Made by a program: the position numbers and the translations under genes. This document shows, piece after piece, positions 15,925 through 23,913 of a stretch of DNA of 32,363 nt. Source of the DNA: Kiritimatiellia bacterium (GTDB lineage: Bacteria > Verrucomicrobiota > Kiritimatiellia > RFP12 > UBA1067); assembly GCA_024405395.1 (NCBI GenBank), contig JAKSOW010000028.1, forward strand, positions 1-32,363, in the 5' to 3' direction. Under the pieces are notes generated by a model that searched no databases, was not told where the DNA came from, and saw only the letters and a program-made list of their open reading frames with translations. Each line of letters begins with the position of its first letter. Position 1 is the first letter of the stretch.

Positions 15925-17526
15925 CTACTTCCCGTACCGCACACGCACGCTGAAGTCATTCAGGGTCGACTTCTGCGAAGCCGTGACCTCAAAGGCATTG
16001 TCGCCACGATGCAGGGCTGTCGAAGGCAGGCGGAACGTAAAGCGACCATCCTTGAAGGAGGCGCAGGGGTAGACCGTGCCGTTTACCCGCAGCGCAAACG
16101 TCTCGGCCGTCAGCTCGCCGCCCGTCAAGGCCAGGGCCGTGACCTCGGCCTTCTCGGCGAAGTCGTTGCCCAGGAACATGCTGAAGGCGAACGGCTCGGC
16201 GGCGCGCAGTTCTCGCGGGTAGCAGGGGTCGATCACCGGCAGGTTGTTGAACCGCCCGCCATCCTTGAGCCAATGATTCGGCGTATAGCCACCCGAGCCT
16301 CGCTCCGTGGCGAAGTAGAGCTTCTCACGATTCGTCGTATCAAACGGATTGATGGCGGCCATCCGCTGCATGGCCCCGTACTCGAGATTGAAGAAGTACA
16401 CGCCATCGCATCCCGCCTCCTGGGCGGCCGAATAGCGCCCAACGTAAAACGCCTCCGACATGCGGCCGGGGAGCACCTCCCGCTTCAGCCGCTTCGCCTG
16501 ACCGGGGATGCGCGTCTCGTCCAGCGACCAGTAGAACTTGACGCCATGGCGATGCGCCAAATCCACGCTCTTCTTGACCGGGTTCAGCAGAAAGTAGCCG
16601 CCGCCCACCCAGATGTCAACCAGCTTCTCGCGGAACCAGGTTTCGATGTCCGCGCCAACCGCCAGGTCATACTCCACCGAATCCGGCATGCGCATGGCGA
16701 TGACGATCGGCCGCCCCTTCCGCTGGCCCACCTCCTCGGTGATCGCCTTCAGGTCGCGCATCAGCTGCGTCATCTTCGCGATCTCCGACGCCGTGGCCAC
16801 GCCACCCGTCGCCACCGAGCGGAAGAGCATGAAGTGCCGGTTGAAGTCGTATTCGATGCCGTCCACGTCGTAGTTCGTCACGAGCTCGCGCACAAAGCGC
16901 TTCATGGTCTCGCGCACCAGCTCCTGATCGAAGTCGACGCAGCTCCAGCCCGCATAGCCCTTGTAAAGCTCTTTCTGACGGGGGCCACGGTTGAGATCGC
17001 CCATCAGGCATTCCGGGTGGTGCAGCTTGAATGGCGGATACAGCGCGCTGAGAGCCCCTGGCTTGGACGCCGCATCGTGCTGGTCGTTGACGCGGATGGA
17101 GACGAACACCTCCAGGTTGTTTGTTGCACAGTATTCCGTCGCCATCTGCAGCGCATCCGTGCCCAGCGCGAAGAAATTCGCCGCCGCGTTGTAGTGTCCC
17201 CCGTCCGGATGGGGGACTGTCCCCGTAAGCGACTCACCGGCCTTGCGACAGCAGAAATGCCCGAAGCCTGCGCTTTGCGGACAATACGACACTGTGGTGA
17301 CGTGCGTGTCCTTCGTGAACACCAGCCGGCGCTGCGTGAAGTTCGCCACGCTTACCGGCAGATTGGACGGCCAATAGAGCATGTCGCAACCGTCCGTGTT
17401 GTAGACGAGCGGACGGGCGCGGTTGACGGCCGCCGCCCGTTTGGCGGCCCAGTCCTCCGCAGCTCCGCCGAAAGCAGTTACCCCAACGAGAACGGCGCCG
17501 ACACAACCAACAAACCTGACATTCAT
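15925..17526 (-). CDS. exported TIM-barrel glycoside-hydrolase-like protein
   Basis: 533 residues with a signal peptide (MNVRFVGCVGAVLVGVTAFGGAA). The barrel features FVSIRVNDQHD, then VDFDQELVRETMKRFVRELVTNYDVDGIEYDFNRHF (DGIEYDFNR at 222-230 has candidate catalytic Glu and Asp residues), then IVIAMRMPDSVEYDL and WVGGGYF. This layout resembles GHL10-type putative hydrolases. The C-terminal 90 residues (LALTGGELTAETFALRVNGTVY and on) look like a beta-sandwich. The substrate is unknown. GGGAGGA lies 7 bases before the start. It is the last gene of the sialidase-type operon, 20 bases after the PATR gene. Confidence 0.6.
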   Translation of the reverse strand: MNVRFVGCVGAVLVGVTAFGGAAEDWAAKRAAAVNRARPLVYNTDGCDMLYWPSNLPVSVANFTQRRLVFTKDTHVTTVSYCPQSAGFGHFCCRKAGESLTGTVPHPDGGHYNAAANFFALGTDALQMATEYCATNNLEVFVSIRVNDQHDAASKPGALSALYPPFKLHHPECLMGDLNRGPRQKELYKGYAGWSCVDFDQELVRETMKRFVRELVTNYDVDGIEYDFNRHFMLFRSVATGGVATASEIAKMTQLMRDLKAITEEVGQRKGRPIVIAMRMPDSVEYDLAVGADIETWFREKLVDIWVGGGYFLLNPVKKSVDLAHRHGVKFYWSLDETRIPGQAKRLKREVLPGRMSEAFYVGRYSAAQEAGCDGVYFFNLEYGAMQRMAAINPFDTTNREKLYFATERGSGGYTPNHWLKDGGRFNNLPVIDPCYPRELRAAEPFAFSMFLGNDFAEKAEVTALALTGGELTAETFALRVNGTVYPCASFKDGRFTFRLPSTALHRGDNAFEVTASQKSTLNDFSVRVRYGK

Positions 17527-17546
17527 AGTCTATTCCTCCCGCAACA

Positions 17547-19583
17547 TCAACGAAGAATCACCATTGTCCCCCGGACACCCTTGACCCGAAGCGTGTTTCC
17601 CGAGACGAATGCGCACATGAACCGCGCCGGCCGCCCATCGACCTCAATGGCGTAGGAAGCCAGATTGGCGGCACCGACAATACCTTTCGCCGCCGTCATC
17701 AGCGGAACGTCAATCTCCCGTTCATGCCGAGAGCCCAAGCCATCCAGACGGATCTTGCCATTTGCGGCCAACGTCACGACATTCGTCACGTTCAACCCAA
17801 CCGTCTGAGCCACGCGCCCGCGCAGACCGGCAGATTCATTCAGCACCACATTCGCGACCTTGCCCGTGCCGGACACGTACGCCCCAGCCCGCACTACGAT
17901 ACCGCTTGCACACGCCAGATCGCCATCCACCTGCAAGGTTCCCTCTTCCACCTTGGCCTCGCCGTTGATCAGATAGCCCTGACTGCTGGCCGCGAACGAC
18001 GGCTGCGACAGACGCAACGTGCCCACCCCCGTCTTGCGGAATGAAATGCGGAATGCCTTCAGCGCATCCTTGTTCCAGCGCAAGATCGGACGGCCAATGT
18101 CGGCGTCGACTTCGCCATCCCCCGTAACGTCCGCGATGTCGAACTTCGTCTCGGGATAACCATTGACAAGCAACCCCTTCTGCGCCAGGCTGGCACCGGC
18201 AATCCACGGCCAGACGAAGGGTTCATCCCCCTCCACCTTGAAAGTATCCATGACCTGAAGTGCGCCTGCACCAGACAGACCATTGTATTCGGCTATGTGG
18301 CCGCCATTGCGGAACGTGACGCGCGGCAGCGGCACGCCCTGGGCATCCGCAAACTTCAAGGCTCCACCATCCAACACCACGGTGAAATTGTAGCGCGACT
18401 GGTCATTGGTGATCGTCGTCGAACTGATCATGCCGAAGATGTTCCGGTTGGGAATGAAAAGCGTGCCGTTTGTGCTCACGCGGATTTCGCGCAGGCGCTC
18501 AGTTGTGGTCATGTTGCCGAGGTACCAGGTTGCGCCCGCCTCCTGGCTCAGGTTGGCGTTCAGGTCAAAGCCGGCCTGCAAGGTTCCCCCGCGAACTTCG
18601 ACATCCCCCGTGAAACTGTTGAGCTTGTTGGTGAGGATCATCGTTCCTGGCCCCGTCTTGACCAGTCCAGAAGGCACGTAGGCCGTTGCCACCGTATTCG
18701 TGTAGGCGTCCACCAGCCGAAAGCCGTTTGTACAGTCCGCCACAGCATTTCCAGTGACATCAGCTATCTCGAATTCCGTTAAGGGTCCGAACCACAGATG
18801 TACCCGATCCTGCCCACTGTTCTTGTAGGGCGGCGCGGCAAACGTCATGGGCTTGGTGCCGCGAACCGTGACTTTCCCCGACAATGTCATGCGGCCATAC
18901 GAATTGCCATACCCCGTAAGGTTGGCATAGTCAAATTCGGCGTCTTCAAAGGATATTGGGCCCAACCCCATGTGTGCATTGGCTGCCGAGCTGTCGGAGA
19001 TCCTCAAACACCCTCGCGTAACCTCAATCGGCGTGGTGATGGCCAGGCCTCCCGTACCGCCAAACATGTTACGGCAGTCCAGATGCAAGGTTGCACCTTC
19101 ATTGACCACGAAAGGCGCAGTCTTCTGCGCAAGACCGCTGAGCTGCCCGTACGTGCCGAAATAGACCGTGCCGCCATTGATGACGAAGCCGCCGTCCACC
19201 GACGTGAGAACCGTTCCAACAAACACGAGCCGTCCGGCGCCGCGCTTTTCCCATCGCGTCGTCCAGTCGCCAAGGTAGTTGGTCACGCGCGTAAGCGTCA
19301 AGTCACAGGCAGCCGGCACATCCAGCACAAGGCTCTTGGGTTTCATGCCGGAAGCCTTGATCTCAATGGTCTGCGTGCTGCTCACCGAAATCACCGCGTC
19401 ATCGCCGTTCTGGAAAGTCGTTGCCTCAGCCGTGTCCGCCAACGCCCAGTTCTTCGTCGTGGTGTCGAAAGAATTGTTCACAGCCCCCGTCCAGACGATG
19501 GAACGCGCCTGTGCCGAAAGGGCCAACCCCATCAACACCGAGACGATCCGTGCTGCACCAGCCAAGGATATTGCGGTTTTCAT
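17547..19583 (-). CDS. secreted PATR beta-strand-repeat protein
   Basis: 678 residues with a signal peptide ending near LSAQA. At least three autotransporter-associated beta-strand repeats are visible: WEKRGAGRLVFVG with INGGTVYFG (111-142), LVKTGPGTMILTNK with VRGGTLQAG (306-338) and FRKTGVGTLRLSQ with VEEGTLQVDG (515-554). These predict a surface or extracellular beta-helix, but no autotransporter barrel domain follows. Two IADVTG segments (272-277 and 483-488, the second within DIADVTGDGEVDAD) resemble EF-hand/dockerin loops. The last 38 residues match the other PATR protein of the window. The start MKTAISL has GGAGA 7-9 bases upstream. A sugar-binding or surface-layer role is inferred from context only. 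Confidence 0.75.
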   Translation of the reverse strand: MKTAISLAGAARIVSVLMGLALSAQARSIVWTGAVNNSFDTTTKNWALADTAEATTFQNGDDAVISVSSTQTIEIKASGMKPKSLVLDVPAACDLTLTRVTNYLGDWTTRWEKRGAGRLVFVGTVLTSVDGGFVINGGTVYFGTYGQLSGLAQKTAPFVVNEGATLHLDCRNMFGGTGGLAITTPIEVTRGCLRISDSSAANAHMGLGPISFEDAEFDYANLTGYGNSYGRMTLSGKVTVRGTKPMTFAAPPYKNSGQDRVHLWFGPLTEFEIADVTGNAVADCTNGFRLVDAYTNTVATAYVPSGLVKTGPGTMILTNKLNSFTGDVEVRGGTLQAGFDLNANLSQEAGATWYLGNMTTTERLREIRVSTNGTLFIPNRNIFGMISSTTITNDQSRYNFTVVLDGGALKFADAQGVPLPRVTFRNGGHIAEYNGLSGAGALQVMDTFKVEGDEPFVWPWIAGASLAQKGLLVNGYPETKFDIADVTGDGEVDADIGRPILRWNKDALKAFRISFRKTGVGTLRLSQPSFAASSQGYLINGEAKVEEGTLQVDGDLACASGIVVRAGAYVSGTGKVANVVLNESAGLRGRVAQTVGLNVTNVVTLAANGKIRLDGLGSRHEREIDVPLMTAAKGIVGAANLASYAIEVDGRPARFMCAFVSGNTLRVKGVRGTMVILR

Positions 19584-19615
19584 GCTCTTTCTCTCCATTT
19601 GTCTTTTTCCCGAAA

Positions 19616-21439
19616 TCACTCCCCAGTCATCCGAAACCAACGGAAACAGGCGCCCTGCGGGTCATGGGCCATCGCCAACGTCTGAAGGTGCAGATAGGAG
19701 ACGCCAAAGGGCGAGAAGCCCTCCGCCTTGAGGGCGGCAGACGTCTCGCGTCCGTCGCAGGCCAGCGTCGCGCGCCCTGCCTCCAGATCCCAAGTCAAGG
19801 TCACGACGCCCCAGCGCGCAGGGCCACCCAACGTCTCGGCGCTCAACGCCAATGACGCCATCGCCCGTTCGCGAATGGCCCAGTCGCACGGATTGATCCA
19901 ATGGTCGCAAAGCGACACCAGCACCCCGGCGCCATCCACACGGCATTCAAACGAGACAGACCCCTTCTTTGCCGCCGGAAAATTCCAGGTTACGCCTTGG
20001 TGCTCATCCACCAGCCGCTCGTCGTGAATCCGGCAGATGCGCAGACATTCGCGCTTAGTGCCCGCTGCCGTATCGGGCTCGCGCATCATCACGGCACCTG
20101 CCACACGATTGAACGCGCAATGCCCGGACCATCCCGCATAACCGCCATTCAGCGATTTGAGATAGAGGTGATTGGAAAGATGCTCGGTGCCGCCCCTCAA
20201 CGTCTCTTCGCGCTCCTTCTCATAGAGCCATTTCACGTCGAAGACGACAATGCGGCGAGAAGACACGGCCTGCCCCAGGCATACCATGACCTTGCCCTTG
20301 GGCATTTCGATGAGTTCGGCCTGATGCACGCTCTTGTCTATGCCATGTCCGCCCCGCATCTGCCAGAATTCATTGCCACGTTCGCGATAGTCCTCGTGGT
20401 TGCGTATCGCGTTGAGCGCAATCTCGCGGAAACCGATCCAGGTCTTCCCGTCATCCTCCGAAATCGCGGCATGCAGCGCGTCACGGTTGGTGAAGACCGA
20501 CTCCCACCGCCCGCTCAAGGAGCCCGGCCCCAGTTCTGGATACTCCGAGGCCGCCCGCTTCGGCAGAATCTGCGTGTTGTTCCACACACAGAGGATGCGG
20601 CCGTCCGACAGGCGCTTCAAAAGCGGCATCGTGTTCGACTGCCAGAAAGCCGGCGGCTCGAAACGCGGCCCCCAGGTGACGCCGCCATCATGCGACAGAT
20701 AGCACACCGCATGGTCCACGCCCGAGCGCGTCATCATGTAGAGTGTGCCGTCCGACAGTTCGACGATGTCCGGCTCATGGCATCCCGTGTTCCAGCGATG
20801 CGATGCGTCCGGCGGCGTCACTTCGTCGCACAGCGCAATGTCGTGAATCTCAACGCGAGGAGACCACGTCTGCCCCTCGTCATCCGAATACACGAGACAG
20901 GGATAATAGCCAATGCGATCCGGACATTTTCGATAGAACGAGAAGATCCAACGCCGCCGTTTCTCCAACGCCAGAAGGCGCCCATACGACGTGATTCCGG
21001 CTATTGGCCCACGCGAACGAATCTCCTTGCCATCCGGCCCCAGATCCCGCCTAAACCACTTGCCCTGCTCCTTGCCGGCATCGACGCAGGCCACATTCAA
21101 GCCATAGTCCGCCCAGGGGCAAGGCCTGTAGAAGGCATCCGAGGCATCGGCCTCCCGAATCGTCCAGTTGAAGCCACAATCACGCGAACACTGGACGAGG
21201 CGCACCACGTTTGTGCCGTAACGCCGTGAACCGCCATTGCGGATCTCTCCGTCCGGCATCACGCGAATGGCATTCGCCCCACTATCCGACAACGGCGTTG
21301 CCACCTGCTGGGGGGCGTAGATGGCATCGAAATAGATGCGCGCCGCTCCCGTCAGAGACGGCCAGGCCACTTTATCCGCAGCCGAAGCGGCCAACCCCAC
21401 GCACACGAGGCCAACTATGACTGAGCCCGTCATCCGCAT
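19616..21439 (-). CDS. exported Asp-box (BNR) sialidase-like protein
   Basis: 607 residues with a signal peptide (VIVGLVCVGLAASA). Four Asp-boxes mark a six-bladed propeller: SRDCGFNW (85-92), SDDEGQTW (185-192), SHDGGVTW (249-256) and SEDDGKTW (327-334). CHEPDIVELSDGTLYMMTRS (from 220) resembles the sialidase strand carrying a catalytic-site Glu and Arg. The N-terminal FRIP motif that supplies the first triad arginine is not recognisable, so exo-sialidase activity is likely from context but not proven. A C-terminal beta-sandwich follows. It starts 3 bases after the lyase stop, so translation is probably coupled. Confidence 0.75.
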   Translation of the reverse strand: MRMTGSVIVGLVCVGLAASAADKVAWPSLTGAARIYFDAIYAPQQVATPLSDSGANAIRVMPDGEIRNGGSRRYGTNVVRLVQCSRDCGFNWTIREADASDAFYRPCPWADYGLNVACVDAGKEQGKWFRRDLGPDGKEIRSRGPIAGITSYGRLLALEKRRRWIFSFYRKCPDRIGYYPCLVYSDDEGQTWSPRVEIHDIALCDEVTPPDASHRWNTGCHEPDIVELSDGTLYMMTRSGVDHAVCYLSHDGGVTWGPRFEPPAFWQSNTMPLLKRLSDGRILCVWNNTQILPKRAASEYPELGPGSLSGRWESVFTNRDALHAAISEDDGKTWIGFREIALNAIRNHEDYRERGNEFWQMRGGHGIDKSVHQAELIEMPKGKVMVCLGQAVSSRRIVVFDVKWLYEKEREETLRGGTEHLSNHLYLKSLNGGYAGWSGHCAFNRVAGAVMMREPDTAAGTKRECLRICRIHDERLVDEHQGVTWNFPAAKKGSVSFECRVDGAGVLVSLCDHWINPCDWAIRERAMASLALSAETLGGPARWGVVTLTWDLEAGRATLACDGRETSAALKAEGFSPFGVSYLHLQTLAMAHDPQGACFRWFRMTGE

Positions 21440-21442
21440 GGC

Positions 21443-22372
21443 TTACGCCCTGGCCTGCCCCTTCTTCACAATGCCCAGGGCGGCGAAACGCTTCAGATAC
21501 GCCTTTTCCTGAGCGGCCGTAAGCTTCTCGAACGGCGCACGGTAGGGTCCGCAGTCGATGCCCACGAACTTCATCATGGCCTTGCGGTAGCTCCAGTTGT
21601 CGCTCTCGATCATCAGACGAACAACCTGATTGGCCTCGTCCTGCCATTTTGCGGCGGCACGGAAGTCGTTTTTCGCGGCCAATTCGCAGATCTTGGCGAA
21701 ATGACCGGGGATGATGTTGTAGGTGGTGCCGATGCCGCCGGCGAAGACATTGTCCAGCGCCAACGCACAGAGCAGCTGCTCGTCGCAACCCGCAAACCAG
21801 ATGGTTTCCTTCACCTTGTCGATGTCACGCTTGAGCGCCTGGGCGGCATAGTAGTCGCGCCCCGTGTACTTGATGCCCTTCACGTTGGGCAGGTCAAAGA
21901 AGCGGATGTCGCGCGCGGGCACCAGCTCGGAGCCAATCGAATACGCCATAAACGGCAGATCCGTGGCTTCTGACACCCGCTTGTAGTGGTAATAGGTGCG
22001 GTTGAAGTTGTTGCAGAAGACGGGCGGCGCGACGGACGAGATCCAGTCCACCCCCACGTCTGCCGCCGCCTTCGCCAGCGCCACCGAGACGTCGGTGGAG
22101 GTATCGCCCACGTGAGCAATGAGCTTGCAGCGGCCGTTGGCCGCCTTCACCGCACGACGCCACACGGTTTTACGTTCCTCGGGGGAAAGCAGAAACCAGC
22201 CGCCCGTGGAGCCCGTGAGGTAGAAGCCGCGCAGGCCATTGGCGATGCCGTATTCGACGATGGCGTCAATGGCCTCCTCGTTGACACGATTCTTCCGGTC
22301 GATGGGCGTGAACAGGGCGGCATAGGCGCCCGCCATGCCCTTGAAGCACGTTTCCGTCAGTTTAATGCTCAT
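21443..22372 (-). CDS. nanA: N-acetylneuraminate lyase-like aldolase
   Basis: A 309-residue DHDPS/NAL-family class I aldolase, cytoplasmic. GFYLTGSTGG (49-58) is the carboxylate-binding loop; Tyr144 and Schiff-base Lys168 (GIKYTG) are in the expected positions, and GGIGTTYN (212-219) closely matches the NanA version. The reaction would be N-acetylneuraminate to ManNAc and pyruvate. The sialidase-like gene and symporter on either side favour NanA over dihydrodipicolinate synthase, although another 2-keto-sugar acid is possible. Its start overlaps the end of the symporter gene by 11 bases (ATGAGCATTAA), a sign of coupling. Confidence 0.82.
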   Translation of the reverse strand: MSIKLTETCFKGMAGAYAALFTPIDRKNRVNEEAIDAIVEYGIANGLRGFYLTGSTGGWFLLSPEERKTVWRRAVKAANGRCKLIAHVGDTSTDVSVALAKAAADVGVDWISSVAPPVFCNNFNRTYYHYKRVSEATDLPFMAYSIGSELVPARDIRFFDLPNVKGIKYTGRDYYAAQALKRDIDKVKETIWFAGCDEQLLCALALDNVFAGGIGTTYNIIPGHFAKICELAAKNDFRAAAKWQDEANQVVRLMIESDNWSYRKAMMKFVGIDCGPYRAPFEKLTAAQEKAYLKRFAALGIVKKGQARA

Positions 22373-23816
22373 TTTCAGACATTCCTCTTGAAGTGGGTTT
22401 CAGGCAACTGGCAATCGGCGCCACCACCAGGCACGCCACCATTCCCAGAAACCCGTACAAAAGCAGATGCGGCTTGCCCGCAAAGGGTATTTGGTCCAAT
22501 CCGAAGCAGACGATGTAGTTGGCCACCAGACCGCAGGTGGCGCCGAAACCATTCACCCGTTTCAGGAAGATGCCCATGAAGAAGAGGCAACCCAGGCCTG
22601 CGGTGAAAATGCCCAGGAACCGCTGGAACTGGTCATAGATGTTGCGGATGTCCGCATTGGCCAGCCAAAGCGCAAAGGCGCCGCCCAGAATGCCCACGAC
22701 CACCGTGCAGATCTTGCCGCAGCGCAGTTCATTCTTGCCCTTCCAGAGGCGGCGATAGAAGTCGGTCGTGATGGCGCTGGCCGCCGAATTGAGGTTGGAC
22801 GACAACGTGCTCATCGTCGCCGCCGCCACAGCCGCCAAGACAAGGCCCGAGATGCCCGAGGGCAGCTCGTGGGCAATGAAGATGGGCAGCACGGCGTCCG
22901 GCTTTGTGTCAGCCGGCAACGCACCGGCGTGCGCCTGATAGAAGGTCCACAGCGCCACGCCCAGCACGAAAAAGACGAAGCAGTTTATGAATGACAGCAC
23001 GCTGTTGAGCAGGATCGAACGGGCAGCACCCTTCTCGTCCGCTGTCGTCATGTAACGCTGCACCACGCATTGATCCGAGGTATACGACGCCAGATTCGCC
23101 ACCAAGCCGCCAATGAAGACCACCCAGAAGCAGGGCTTCGTGAGATCGAACGCGAAGTCGAACACCTTGAACTTCTCGGCCTCCATCCCCTGCGAGATGA
23201 AGCCCGCCATGCCGCCATCAGACCCCATGATCGCCCAGGTAAGGATGACCGCCGTCGAGCCGATCAGGATGAGCGACTGCACAAAGTCGCTCCAGATCAC
23301 GGCCTCCACGCCGCCCGTTGTGCAGTAGAGAATGGTGATGGCGACCACCGCCAAGATGGCCAGGTTGATGTCGAAGCCGGTTACAGCCGTGATCGCCAAC
23401 GCCGGCAGATACGTCACAATGGCCGTGCGGGCGATCATGAAGAGGATGAACGCCGCAGAGGCAAACAGACGACAGGGCAGATTGAACCGCACTTCCAGAT
23501 ATTCGTAGGCGCTCGTCAGATTCAGCTTTCGGAAGAATGGCAGATACCACTTCACCACCACCGGCGCCAGAAGGACAACGCCAAAGGGAAGAACAAAATA
23601 GCTCATGTTCCCCGCAAAGCTCATCGCCGGCACGGTGATGAAAGTGATGGAGGAGAACATCGTCGCGTAGATCGAGAGCGCCACCACCCACCAAGGCAGC
23701 TTGCCACCCGCCTTGAAGTAGGCGTCCGCATCCTTGTTGCGGCGCATGAACCAGAAGCCCATCCCGGCCATGATCAGGAGATAAACGAGGATTACGGCTA
23801 TATCCAATATCTTCAT
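22362..23816 (-). CDS. sodium:solute symporter (SSS family), probable sialic-acid importer
   Basis: 484 residues with about 13 membrane segments. Family marks are LPWWVVALSIYATMFSSITFITVPAM (near 40-65), TGGVEAVIWSDFVQSLILI and LVLAAVAAATMSTLSSNLNSAASAITTDFY, the SSS sodium-site region. The SSS family includes dedicated sialic-acid transporters; here the substrate is inferred from the adjacent lyase and sialidase-like genes. It is the first gene of the operon and divergent from the AraC regulator. No Shine-Dalgarno is present and the -10 box lies 8 bases before ATG, so the mRNA looks leaderless. Confidence 0.85.
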   Translation of the reverse strand: MKILDIAVILVYLLIMAGMGFWFMRRNKDADAYFKAGGKLPWWVVALSIYATMFSSITFITVPAMSFAGNMSYFVLPFGVVLLAPVVVKWYLPFFRKLNLTSAYEYLEVRFNLPCRLFASAAFILFMIARTAIVTYLPALAITAVTGFDINLAILAVVAITILYCTTGGVEAVIWSDFVQSLILIGSTAVILTWAIMGSDGGMAGFISQGMEAEKFKVFDFAFDLTKPCFWVVFIGGLVANLASYTSDQCVVQRYMTTADEKGAARSILLNSVLSFINCFVFFVLGVALWTFYQAHAGALPADTKPDAVLPIFIAHELPSGISGLVLAAVAAATMSTLSSNLNSAASAITTDFYRRLWKGKNELRCGKICTVVVGILGGAFALWLANADIRNIYDQFQRFLGIFTAGLGCLFFMGIFLKRVNGFGATCGLVANYIVCFGLDQIPFAGKPHLLLYGFLGMVACLVVAPIASCLKPTSRGMSENEH

Positions 23817-23824
23817 CGACGATG

Positions 23825-23833
23825 ATTATATCA
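23825..23833 (-). promoter_or_regulatory. extended -10 of the symporter operon
   Basis: TGATATAAT on the minus strand, 8 bases before ATG 23816. No good -35 hexamer is found at 16-18 bases, which suits an activator-dependent promoter. A TATACA element lies in the -35 zone. Confidence 0.6.
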
Positions 23834-23852
23834 TCTCACTCATCTGACACAG

Positions 23853-23884
23853 TATACAAAACTACAAGATATTTTTATACACAT
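23853..23884. promoter_or_regulatory. direct repeat TATACAMA, possible AraC-type operator
   Basis: TATACAAAACT (from 23853) and TATACACATCA (from 23876) share TATACA and are 23 bases apart in direct orientation, close to two helical turns as in AraC-family paired half-sites. The left copy falls near -35 of the symporter promoter and the right copy near -35 of the regulator promoter. Specific binding is inference. Confidence 0.45.
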
Positions 23885-23898
23885 CATGCCCAAGGCTG

Positions 23899-23907
23899 TG
23901 CTATAAT
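23899..23907 (+). promoter_or_regulatory. extended -10 of the AraC regulator gene
   Basis: TGCTATAAT, identical to the extended -10 elements at 1615 and 15448 on the minus strand. ATG 23914 follows after 6 bases, again without a Shine-Dalgarno. No clear -35 is visible. Confidence 0.65.
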
Positions 23908-23913
23908 CGCCGC

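Noticed and set aside
15817-17655. 612-codon plus-strand open frame opposite the TIM-barrel gene
   Set aside because: Arg/His-rich shadow; the minus frame has a signal peptide, a ribosome binding site and family-like motifs.
21443-22372. Dihydrodipicolinate synthase (dapA) assignment
   Set aside because: The GGIGTTYN motif and the operon with symporter and sialidase-like genes favour the N-acetylneuraminate lyase branch.
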